A stretch of 5,457 nt of DNA from Methanocalculus sp. Lineage in GTDB: Archaea > Halobacteriota > Methanomicrobia > Methanomicrobiales > Methanocorpusculaceae. This document shows positions 1 through 5,457 of this stretch, in pieces. Each line of letters starts with the position of its first letter. The first letter of the stretch is position 1. Location of the stretch: contig NZ_JAUSCG010000043.1 of NCBI RefSeq assembly GCF_030651615.1, positions 1 through 5,457 of the forward strand. Reading direction: 5' to 3'. The notes beneath the pieces were generated by a model that was not told the origin of the DNA, did not search any database, and was given only the letters and a program-made list of their open reading frames with translations. Position numbers and translations under genes: made by a program.

Positions 1-1
1 T

Positions 2-904
2 ATGGTGCAGGATATATCGGGGATGATCCATACCTTAGCAGAAGAGAAGGATGCGGTGATCCTTGTACATAACTATCAGATCCCGGAGGTGCAGGATGTT
101 GCTGATATCGTTGGTGACTCACTCGAACTTGCCCGTGCAGCAGCAGATCTGTCAGCGGAAGTGATAGTCTTCTGCGGTGTCGATTTTATGGCAGAGACCG
201 CCGCAATCCTCTCCCCTGAGAAGACCGTCCTCCTCCCGGCACCTGATGCCCACTGTCCGATGGCAGGGATGATCACCGGTGGCGAAGTACGGACCCTCCG
301 CGAGCGGTTCCCCGATGCGGCAGTTGTTGCATACGTGAATACCACAGCTGAGGTGAAGGCGGAGAGCGATATCTGTTGTACGTCTGCAAATGCTCTTAAA
401 GTCGTTGAATCGCTCGATGAAACCCAGGTGATCATGCTCCCGGACAGAAATCTCGCCCGGTACGTTGCCCGGTTCACCAAACAGGAGATCTTACCCTGGG
501 AAGGGTACTGTTATGTTCATGACAGGATAATCATTGAGGATGTTAGGCGGGCAAGGGCTGATCACCCTTATGCCGAGCTTCTTGTTCATCCCGAGTGCCG
601 TCCTGAAGTGATTGACCTGGCAGATCATGTCCATTCAACCTCGGGGATGATCAGGCATATCTGTGCATCTGATAAAGGAGAGTTCATCATCGGAACCGAA
701 CCAGGAATAATACATCAGATCGAGAAGCGTTGTCCTGGTAAACATGCATATCCACTTTCAGAGAAGGCGATCTGTATCAATATGAAGAAGACCGGTCTGG
801 AAAATGTGCTTCGTTCACTTGAAAGTCTGACCCCCCGTGTGACGGTACCTGATGAGGTGGCTGTTCGTGCACGGGTGGCTATTGAGCGGATGCTTCGGAT
901 TTAA
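2..904 (+). CDS. nadA: Quinolinate synthase NadA
   Basis: NadA condenses iminoaspartate with dihydroxyacetone phosphate to quinolinate, the NAD precursor, using an oxygen-sensitive [4Fe-4S] cluster in the cytosol. The 300-residue product has the short archaeal-type length and the family's three pseudo-repeated domains. Visible motifs are HNYQIPEVQD (23-32), GDSLELAR (38-45), VFCGVDFMAE (56-65), CPMAGM (85-90), YVNTTAEVKA (111-120), TSAN (127-130), GYCYVH (168-173), HPEC (196-199) and ICINMK (257-262). By family position C85, C170 and C258 are the cluster ligands, and all are present. The ATG at position 2 gives an N-terminus that matches archaeal NadA proteins in length, but only one base precedes it, so its ribosome binding site and promoter cannot be seen and a start further upstream cannot be excluded. 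The partner genes nadB/nadX and nadC are not in the window. The stop overlaps that of the convergent cysE gene. Confidence 0.95.
   Translation: MVQDISGMIHTLAEEKDAVILVHNYQIPEVQDVADIVGDSLELARAAADLSAEVIVFCGVDFMAETAAILSPEKTVLLPAPDAHCPMAGMITGGEVRTLRERFPDAAVVAYVNTTAEVKAESDICCTSANALKVVESLDETQVIMLPDRNLARYVARFTKQEILPWEGYCYVHDRIIIEDVRRARADHPYAELLVHPECRPEVIDLADHVHSTSGMIRHICASDKGEFIIGTEPGIIHQIEKRCPGKHAYPLSEKAICINMKKTGLENVLRSLESLTPRVTVPDEVAVRARVAIERMLRI
901..904. other. Shared TTAA: overlapping stop codons of convergent genes
   Basis: The palindromic TTAA supplies TAA at 902-904 for nadA on the plus strand and TAA at 903-901 for cysE on the minus strand. The coding regions therefore overlap by four bases with no intergenic space. 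No hairpin plus T-run terminator is visible for either gene, so each transcript must end inside or antisense to the other gene. Confidence 0.9.
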
Positions 905-1857
905 AGGTCCTGCAGATCTCCCTTCTGTGCAACAAACCGATCCCAGTTGAATGGTTCGTCAAGGATCTCCACCTCAACACTCTCGATCCCGCCGAGTCCA
1001 AGGACGGTTCTCCTCACCTGATCCTTGAGATAGTCAACAAGAGGACAGGCACTCGTCGTCAGGACCATGGAGATGAGTACCCGGTTCTCCTCCACATGAA
1101 CCTCCTTCACGAGGCCGAGATCGACGATATCGATTCCGACCTCCGGATCGATCACTGACCTGAGAGCCTTTCGGACCTCCTCCTCCCGGATCAGCTCGAT
1201 CTTCTCCCCCTCCTTCGTCACATGGTCGCGTTCAAGCTCAAATATCCTTTCTTCAAGGCGGCTCTGGCGATCAAGCAGGCGGCTCACCACCCGGAGCATC
1301 GGATCAGGGAGATCACCATGATCAAGCTGTCCGATAGGTCGCTTCTGCTCTTCAGGTCCGGCAATTCTGCCCGGCACTCCGATGACAGTAGCACCAGCCG
1401 GAACGGGTCGGACAACAACCGATCCCGCACCGACGCGGGCACCGTCTCCGATGGTGATCGGTCCAAGGACTGCTGCACCTGAACCTATGGTGACGCCATT
1501 GCCGATGGTCGGATGGCGTTTGCCTTTTGTCAGCGAGGTTCCCCCAAGGACGACCCCCATATAGATGAGGACATCGTCACCAACCTCCGCAGTCTCTCCG
1601 ATGACAACACCGGAGCCGTGATCGATGAAGACTCTTCTGCCGATTGTTGCACCGGGGTGTATCTCAACTCCGGTGAGAGCCCGTGAGATATGCGAGATGA
1701 GGCGGGCAGGGAAGCGGATCTTGCTTCTCCAGATGCGGTGTGAAATCCTGTGCATCCAGATGGCATGCATCCCGGGATAACAGCAGAGTACTTCTATTGT
1801 GGATCGTGCCGCAGGATCCTTCTCAAAGACCGTTCTGATATCTTCTCTGATACTCAT
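901..1857 (-). CDS. cysE: Serine O-acetyltransferase fused to a C-terminal DUF59/MIP18 domain
   Basis: The 318-residue product joins two families. Residues 1 to about 170 are a short-form CysE, which makes O-acetylserine from serine and acetyl-CoA. They comprise a helical N-terminus, then a left-handed beta-helix of hexapeptide repeats from about 62 to 165, with EIHPGA (65-70), the catalytic-type histidine in IDHGSGVVIGETA (H80), GGTSL (105-109), KRHPTIG (113-119) and GVPGRI (160-165). LDHGDLPDP (178-186) and the charged helix after it (about 187-212, possibly coiled coil) resemble the tail of Bacillus-type CysE. Residues from about 222 to 318 are a DUF59/MIP18 domain, seen in VIDPEVGIDIVDLGLV (235-250) and TTSACPL (267-273) with the conserved cysteine C271; this family takes part in Fe-S cluster assembly. 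I chose the ATG at 1857 because MSIRED begins the CysE homology; the in-frame ATG at 1923 lies inside cysK. It is the last gene of the operon, 7 bases after cysK. The gene symbol applies to the first domain. Confidence 0.9.
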   Translation of the reverse strand: MSIREDIRTVFEKDPAARSTIEVLCCYPGMHAIWMHRISHRIWRSKIRFPARLISHISRALTGVEIHPGATIGRRVFIDHGSGVVIGETAEVGDDVLIYMGVVLGGTSLTKGKRHPTIGNGVTIGSGAAVLGPITIGDGARVGAGSVVVRPVPAGATVIGVPGRIAGPEEQKRPIGQLDHGDLPDPMLRVVSRLLDRQSRLEERIFELERDHVTKEGEKIELIREEEVRKALRSVIDPEVGIDIVDLGLVKEVHVEENRVLISMVLTTSACPLVDYLKDQVRRTVLGLGGIESVEVEILDEPFNWDRFVAQKGDLQDL

Positions 1858-1861
1858 GATG

Positions 1862-1866
1862 TCCCT
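1862..1866 (-). promoter_or_regulatory. Weak ribosome binding site of cysE
   Basis: On the minus strand AGGGA precedes the ATG at 1857 with a 4-base spacer and overlaps the cysK stop (TAG, 1867-1865). It is clearly weaker than the AGGAGG motifs of metX and cysK. Translation of cysE may depend on ribosomes ending cysK; this is inference from spacing. Confidence 0.45.
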
Positions 1867-2794
1867 AGGTACTGAAGAGGCCGGTCGAGAGGTACCGCTC
1901 CCCGGTGTCTGGCAGGATGACAACGATCATCTTCCCACTATTCTCCGGTCGCTTCGCGATCCTGAGGGCTGCTGCAAGGGCAGCACCGGAGGATATGCCG
2001 GCGAGGATCCCTTCAAGCCGGGCAAGTCTCTGTGCAGTCTCTTTTGCCTCATCTGCTGTGACCTGCAGGATCTCATCGATGAGATCGAGCCTCATGATCT
2101 TTGGGACGAAGCCTGCACCGATCCCCTGTATTTTATGTGGTCCCGGCTTTCCGCCGGAGAGGACGGGTGACTCTGCGGGTTCGACTGCAATCGCCTTAAA
2201 TGCCGGCTTTCTACCTTTGATCACCTCTGCTATCCCGGTGATCGTCCCACCGGTTCCAACCCCTGCAACGACAAAATCAACCTCTCCATCAGTATCACGC
2301 CAGATCTCTTCAGCTGTCGTCCTCCGGTGGATCTCCGGATTAGCGGGGTTTTCAAATTGTTGTGGCATGAAGCAGGCTCCTTCTTCAGCCATTGATGTAG
2401 CTTTACGGATTGCTCCACCCATCCCTTCTCCGCCTGGTGTCAGGATCAGCTCCGCTCCAAGAGCTGAGAGGACCTGCCGCCGTTCTATGCTCATCGTCTC
2501 GGGCATGACGAGGGTGATCGGGTGGCCACGTGCAGCCGCTATTGCTGCAAGGGCGATCCCGGTGTTTCCGCTCGTCGGCTCAACGATCATTACCCTCTGC
2601 CCTTTCTTCAGCCTGCCGTCCCTCTCTGCAGTATCGATCATCGCAAGCCCAATCCTGTCTTTGACACTATGCATCGGGTTGAAGGACTCGATCTTTACCA
2701 GTACTGTAGCATGTAATCCCTCGGTTATCCGGTTCAGCCTGACGAGAGGAGTATCTCCTATCGTCTCTGTGATATCCTGGTATATTTTACCCAT
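1865..2794 (-). CDS. cysK: Cysteine synthase (O-acetylserine sulfhydrylase)
   Basis: CysK is a cytosolic PLP enzyme that converts O-acetylserine and sulfide to cysteine and acetate. The 309-residue product has the family's normal length. It shows TIGDTPLVRLN (11-21), the PLP lysine in HSVKDR (K45), the substrate-binding loop TSGNTG (74-79), PQQFENPANPEIH (144-156), the phosphate-binding GVGTGGT (178-184), GISSGAA (266-272) and PDTGERYLST (295-304). These are bacterial-style cysteine synthase motifs, not those of cystathionine beta-synthase or threonine synthase. The start at 2794 follows an ideal ribosome binding site; an in-frame ATG at 2815 lies within the end of metX, before that site, and is less likely. 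It sits between metX (11-base gap) and cysE (7-base gap), and CysE supplies its substrate. Whether it also accepts O-acetylhomoserine cannot be read from the sequence. Acquisition from bacteria, as proposed for other methanogens with this pathway, is plausible. Confidence 0.95.
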   Translation of the reverse strand: MGKIYQDITETIGDTPLVRLNRITEGLHATVLVKIESFNPMHSVKDRIGLAMIDTAERDGRLKKGQRVMIVEPTSGNTGIALAAIAAARGHPITLVMPETMSIERRQVLSALGAELILTPGGEGMGGAIRKATSMAEEGACFMPQQFENPANPEIHRRTTAEEIWRDTDGEVDFVVAGVGTGGTITGIAEVIKGRKPAFKAIAVEPAESPVLSGGKPGPHKIQGIGAGFVPKIMRLDLIDEILQVTADEAKETAQRLARLEGILAGISSGAALAAALRIAKRPENSGKMIVVILPDTGERYLSTGLFST

Positions 2795-2801
2795 AGTTTC
2801 T

Positions 2802-2807
2802 CCTCCT
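2802..2807 (-). promoter_or_regulatory. Ribosome binding site of cysK overlapping the metX stop
   Basis: On the minus strand AGGAGG lies 7 bases before the ATG at 2794, and its first two bases are the last two of the metX TAG stop (2808-2806). This decides for the start at 2794 over 2815 and points to translational coupling of metX and cysK. Confidence 0.85.
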
Positions 2808-4275
2808 ATGAACACCGGCCGACAAGCCTGCTGATTGCTTCGCTTGAGATGAGACCGACCACCCGGCCTTCCCCGTCGATCACCGGGAGTGCGGAGATTG
2901 ATCGCTCCTGCATCCGGCGTGCTGCATCTCTCACCGGCTCATCCGGGGATGCGGTATGGACACTCCTGATCATGATCTCATCAAGTGATCGGTGACCGAA
3001 AGCAACCGCCTTTGCAATATCCCATGAGGTGACAATCCCGGTTAATTGATCCTGCTCTCCGAGAACAGGAAGGTGGTTGACGCCCTCGTCTATCATCTTC
3101 TTCGATGCATCCAGGATGGAGGCTCCCTCATTGATGGTGGGAATCAACGTATCCATCACATTTTTCACGAGGAGGCGGTCGAGGAAGTCACCGATGATAT
3201 AATTAAGCTGACCAGACTCGAGGAGGAAGGCGTCATGGCCATACTTCGATCGAATCTCACAGTACTGTACATCGACTCCATTCTGTGTGAGTGCCGAGAC
3301 GATCTCCTCAGACTGATACGGGGGATAGAGCCAGTCGGTGGAGACAGAGACGACGAGGAACGATGTCTTCACCCCGGTAAATCCCTCTGTGAGTGATCCG
3401 TTGATAGAGAGGTCGAAGTAATCAAGCGCCCGGGTGATGTAGAGGTAGGTATTCGGATCGAACCGCCGTGTGAATGAGTTCCCCTGATGATGGAGGTAGC
3501 TCTCCACTTGGAATTCGGTTCTGAAGTTGTACCCGATTCCTTCGGGATCATAGAGGCTCCTTCCGAACTTCTCATGCATCGCCTCATCTGAGAGATAGGT
3601 GATATGGCCGATCATCCGTGCAAGGCCGAGTCCCCGGACCGGGGGTGCGGATGGGGGGTAGGTACCACCGTTCCATGCAGAATCAGCCATGATCGCCTGA
3701 CGGCCGACTTCGTTGAAGGCGATCTGCTGAGGTGACGAGCGAGCGGTTGTTGCGATGGCGATCACCCGACAGACTGCTTCGGGGAAGAGGATTGGCCAGG
3801 CGAGTGCTTGCATCCCTCCCATCGATCCGCCGGCCACAGCAGCAAGTTTTTTGATCCCGAGGTATTCGATGAGACGCTTCTGCCCCCTGACCATGTCATG
3901 GATGGTGATCACAGGGAAGGTTAGTCCATACGGCTCCCCGGTCTCCGGATTGATTGAGGATGGCCCGGTCGATCCTTTGCACCCGCCGATGACATTTGAA
4001 CAGATTACGAAGTACTGGTCGGTGTCAAATGCCTTCCCCGGTCCGATGACAGTGTCCCACCATCCCTTCTTTTTGGATTCCGGATCGACTCCGGCGGCAT
4101 GAGCATCCCCGGATAGGGCATGGCAGATCAGGATCGCATTATTCCTCTTCGGGTTCAGCCTTCCATAGGTCTGGTAGGCTATAGTGAAAGGGGCAAGCAT
4201 CGCCCCGCACTCCAGCGTTAGTGGTGTATCGAAGGTGACGCTCTCTGTCTGTACTGTACCAATCGATCCTGTCAT
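2806..4275 (-). CDS. metX: Homoserine O-acyltransferase with C-terminal CBS domain pair
   Basis: MetX transfers an acyl group, usually acetyl from acetyl-CoA, to homoserine, the first committed step of methionine synthesis by sulfhydrylation. Residues 1 to about 368 are an alpha/beta-hydrolase MetX: LICHALSGDAHAAG (49-62), GWWD (71-74), NVIGGCKGSTGPSS (94-107), the nucleophile elbow GGSMGGMQ (S151), STDWLYPP (D314) and YGHDAFL (H347), so the Ser-Asp-His triad is complete. Residues of about 370-428 and 433-488 form two CBS motifs, seen in VNHLPVL...GIVTSWDI and ISALPVI...VVGLISSEAI. At 489 residues it is longer than plain MetX by about the length of the CBS pair. CBS pairs bind adenosyl ligands; S-adenosylmethionine feedback is an attractive guess, not shown. 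Acetyl versus succinyl specificity is not resolved. The ATG at 4275 follows an excellent ribosome binding site. It is the first gene of the operon. No O-acetylhomoserine sulfhydrylase gene (metY/metZ) is in the window. Confidence 0.95.
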   Translation of the reverse strand: MTGSIGTVQTESVTFDTPLTLECGAMLAPFTIAYQTYGRLNPKRNNAILICHALSGDAHAAGVDPESKKKGWWDTVIGPGKAFDTDQYFVICSNVIGGCKGSTGPSSINPETGEPYGLTFPVITIHDMVRGQKRLIEYLGIKKLAAVAGGSMGGMQALAWPILFPEAVCRVIAIATTARSSPQQIAFNEVGRQAIMADSAWNGGTYPPSAPPVRGLGLARMIGHITYLSDEAMHEKFGRSLYDPEGIGYNFRTEFQVESYLHHQGNSFTRRFDPNTYLYITRALDYFDLSINGSLTEGFTGVKTSFLVVSVSTDWLYPPYQSEEIVSALTQNGVDVQYCEIRSKYGHDAFLLESGQLNYIIGDFLDRLLVKNVMDTLIPTINEGASILDASKKMIDEGVNHLPVLGEQDQLTGIVTSWDIAKAVAFGHRSLDEIMIRSVHTASPDEPVRDAARRMQERSISALPVIDGEGRVVGLISSEAISRLVGRCS

Positions 4276-4281
4276 CTCTCT

Positions 4282-4287
4282 CCTCCT
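4282..4287 (-). promoter_or_regulatory. Ribosome binding site of metX
   Basis: On the minus strand AGGAGG stands 6 bases (AGAGAG) before the ATG at 4275. It fixes the start of metX, giving MTGSIG as the N-terminus. Confidence 0.85.
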
Positions 4288-4330
4288 GGTGTGGTACTGT
4301 TCCTCATGTGCCTCGCTCTCCTCTGAGAAT

Positions 4331-4346
4331 ATTCACAATTGTGAAT
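4331..4346. promoter_or_regulatory. Perfect 16-bp palindrome, probable operator of the metX operon
   Basis: ATTCACAATTGTGAAT is a perfect inverted repeat with no spacer. It lies 56-71 bases upstream of the metX start, just downstream (in the minus direction) of the TATA-like element, so it should cover the region between TATA box and transcription start. That is a typical place for an archaeal repressor to block RNA polymerase recruitment. An overlapping smaller palindrome GAATATTC occupies 4327-4334, and a further GTGAAT/GTG half-like element continues to 4349. It does not match the NrpR (GGAA-N6-TTCC) or MsvR (TTCG-N6-CGAA) patterns as I know them. The binding protein is unknown. Confidence 0.6.
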
Positions 4347-4347
4347 G

Positions 4348-4360
4348 TGCTGTATAAGCA
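4348..4360 (-). promoter_or_regulatory. TATA-like promoter element of the metX-cysK-cysE operon
   Basis: Read on the minus strand this is TGCTTATACAGCA, holding the archaeal TATA-like core CTTATACA (4358-4351). With the usual spacing of about 25 bases, transcription would start near 4330, leaving a leader of about 55 bases before metX. The element is flanked by the 4-base inverted repeat TGCT/AGCA. No clear purine-rich BRE was recognised, so the call rests on core and position. Confidence 0.5.
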
Positions 4361-4574
4361 TGGATGAATATGATGATATACATTCCTGTCATCGCAGTTG
4401 GATCGTTGCAGGTTGTCAGATCCTCTTCTTCACTTCTCTGAAGGAGAGGGATACCTTTTTGATCGCTCAACTCCAAGAAGAGAACGATATCGTCGGACTG
4501 TAATGATGCCGACGTCCTCATCTCGTACGAAGATGTCCTGTATGGGGGAGAAAAAAGCGCCATGGTGTCTGAAT
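4361..4574. other. Intergenic region between divergent metX and the secreted-protein gene
   Basis: I see no convincing gene here. Short reading frames lack ribosome binding sites and family likeness. The only TATA-like element I can offer for the plus-strand gene is GATATACA at 4375-4382, which would imply a leader of about 180 bases; confidence in it is low. Inverted repeats are present: CTCTTCTT (4423-4430) with AAGAAGAG (4475-4482), CGTCGG (4491-4496) with CCGACG (4509-4514), and CATCT (4519-4523) with AGATG (4531-4535). They could fold a structured leader of the plus-strand transcript, but they may be chance. Confidence 0.35.
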
Positions 4575-4580
4575 AGGTGA
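4575..4580 (+). promoter_or_regulatory. Ribosome binding site deciding the start of the secreted-protein gene
   Basis: AGGTGA is followed directly by ATG at 4581 and, after 6 bases, by a second in-frame ATG at 4587. The spacing favours 4587. An in-frame TGA at 4578-4580 rules out any start further upstream. Confidence 0.55.
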
Positions 4581-4586
4581 ATGTTG

Positions 4587-5457
4587 ATGAGGCTGGGTAT
4601 TCTTTGCATTGTTATTCTTGGACTCGCCATGAGTATGCCATCAGGGGTATTTGCTGATCTGCATGATGATGGCGGGGTGGTTGGATCATATGAGTATGGA
4701 GATGATGGGAGTTCCGGCAATTATCACCTCCTTGCGGATACAGGGGCGACTCTCACTGTAGCAACTCCAGAGATTCCCCGCTCCGGTGTATCGGCGGGGA
4801 TTGCATCAGCCTCTATCGCTGACTTCACATCTACCGGAAAAACCACCACGACGGCCCTTTTTACCTGGACACAGGCAGTAAACGCTACTGCGCTTTTGAT
4901 TGAACAGAGCAGCGATGGTGGGGTCTCATGGTCAGGTGCAACCCATGCCCCGCTTGCACCTACTGCTGCGTCTGCAACCGTGACCGGACTCTCCCCGGGT
5001 ACTCTGTACCATTTCCGGCTTGCGGTGACCGGTGGTGAGAATTCGGGGGTGTCAAATATCGTTTCGGTTACGACCGATGCTGTTCCTCCGACAGACTTCA
5101 CATCAACTGGAAATACTGCCACGACGGCCCTTTTTACCTGGACACAGGCAGTAAAAGCTACTGCTGTTGCGATTGAGCAGAGCAGAAATGGTGGGATCTC
5201 CTGGTCAGGTGCAACCCATGGTCCGCTTGCACCTACTGCTGCGTCCGCAACTGTTACCGGACTCTCCCCGGGTACTCTGTACCGTTTCCGGCTTGCGGTG
5301 ACCGGTGGTGAGAATGCAGGGGTATCAAATGTCGTTTCGGTTACGACCAATGCTGCTCCTCCGATCCTTTCCTCGGCGATAACAAATATGGATGGCACCC
5401 GGATCATCCTGTCATTCAACAAGATTATGGCTAATCCTGTAGGGGAGCAGGGGAGCT
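4587..5457 (+). CDS. Secreted fibronectin type III repeat protein, 3' end cut by window
   Basis: The frame stays open to the window edge (290 codons), so the gene is partial. Residues 1-23 form a signal peptide: MR, a hydrophobic stretch LGILCIVILGLAM, then SGVFA with probable cleavage before D24. Residues 24-78 are a Gly/Asp-rich then Ala/Ser/Thr-rich linker. Residues 79-169 and 170-259 are two fibronectin type III modules, each with the core FTWTQAV, VTGLSPGTLY and the FRLAVTGGEN strand; they are about 84% identical in protein. From about 261 (ILSSAITNMDGTRIILSFNKIMANPVG) a different module begins that resembles the Ig/cadherin-like repeats of large archaeal and bacterial surface proteins; this part is cut off. 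The product is probably exported and surface-bound or released, perhaps for adhesion or envelope building; no catalytic motif is visible. It is divergent from metX and probably unrelated to it. An ATG at 4581 is the alternative start. Confidence 0.8.
   Translation, partial: MRLGILCIVILGLAMSMPSGVFADLHDDGGVVGSYEYGDDGSSGNYHLLADTGATLTVATPEIPRSGVSAGIASASIADFTSTGKTTTTALFTWTQAVNATALLIEQSSDGGVSWSGATHAPLAPTAASATVTGLSPGTLYHFRLAVTGGENSGVSNIVSVTTDAVPPTDFTSTGNTATTALFTWTQAVKATAVAIEQSRNGGISWSGATHGPLAPTAASATVTGLSPGTLYRFRLAVTGGENAGVSNVVSVTTNAAPPILSSAITNMDGTRIILSFNKIMANPVGEQGS
4821..5363 (+). repeat. Two tandem 273-bp repeats encoding fibronectin type III modules
   Basis: Copy 1 spans 4821-5093 and copy 2 spans 5094-5363, in frame with a 91-codon period. 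Comparing 270 aligned bases by eye I count 27 differences, or about 90% identity, with identical blocks of about 30 bases, for example around the FTWTQAV and GLSPGTLY codons. This points to recent duplication or gene conversion and to a site prone to copy-number change. The second copy ends where the sequence passes into a different domain. Confidence 0.9.

Noticed and set aside
1858..1923. Upstream ATG at 1923 as start of cysE
   Set aside because: The added 22 residues lie within the 3' end of cysK and have no CysE likeness; MSIRED at 1857 fits the family N-terminus.
1905..2834. Long open frame on the plus strand opposite cysK
   Set aside because: It is antisense to a clear cysK with all motifs, has low-complexity Ser/Pro/Ile-rich content and no family likeness. 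It arises from codon use on the other strand.
4331..4346. The palindrome as a bacterial CRP-type site
   Set aside because: CRP-type sites have TGTGA and TCACA arms facing the other way around a 6-base spacer. Here TTCACA comes first with no spacer, and the context is archaeal.
4436..4448. CTCT/AGAG hairpin followed by a T-run (4456-4460) as a terminator
   Set aside because: The stem is only four pairs, the T-run is short and separated by several bases, and no plus-strand gene ends just upstream.
4398..4580. Short plus-strand frame (60 codons) before the secreted-protein gene
   Set aside because: It needs a TTG start without a ribosome binding site, is rich in Arg/Ser with no domain, and overlaps other equally poor frames in the same gene-free region.
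4724..5422. Minus-strand open frame of 232 codons with an internal repeat
   Set aside because: Its repeat is only the reverse complement of the FN3 modules. The plus-strand frame has a signal peptide, ribosome binding site and recognisable domains, so the minus frame is a shadow.

Overview
The window looks like a methanogenic archaeon, most likely of the Methanomicrobiales or a close relative. This is an inference from four things: an archaeal-type short quinolinate synthase with three cluster cysteines, a homoserine O-acyltransferase carrying a C-terminal CBS pair (an architecture familiar from methanogens), strong GGAGG-type ribosome binding sites with an archaeal-style TATA element, and a secreted repeat protein of the kind common in this order. 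Base composition is roughly balanced to slightly GC-rich. No RNA gene, CRISPR array or insertion sequence is visible.

Layout. Positions 2-904 (+) encode NadA, the quinolinate synthase of NAD biosynthesis. It converges on a three-gene minus-strand operon, and the two facing genes share a TTAA at 901-904 that supplies both stop codons. The operon is transcribed from about 4330 down to 901 in the order metX (4275-2806), cysK (2794-1865), cysE-DUF59 (1857-901), with gaps of only 11 and 7 bases. Upstream of metX lie a strong Shine-Dalgarno, a perfect 16-bp palindrome (4331-4346) and a TATA-like element (4351-4358). Positions 4276-4586 are an intergenic region between divergent genes. From 4587 to the window end (+) runs the start of a secreted protein with two nearly identical fibronectin type III modules, cut by the window edge.

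How the genes work together. MetX activates homoserine by O-acylation for methionine synthesis. CysE acetylates serine, and CysK replaces the acetyl group with sulfide to make cysteine. The operon therefore makes two acyl-activated amino acids and one sulfhydrylase. Two of its three products are fusions: MetX carries a CBS pair that may sense an adenosyl ligand, and CysE carries a DUF59/MIP18 domain of the iron-sulfur assembly family. The CysE-DUF59 fusion and the palindrome placed between the TATA element and the expected transcription start are the most interesting features. Together they suggest a sulfur-assimilation operon with extra layers of control, possibly tied to iron-sulfur status; that last step is inference.
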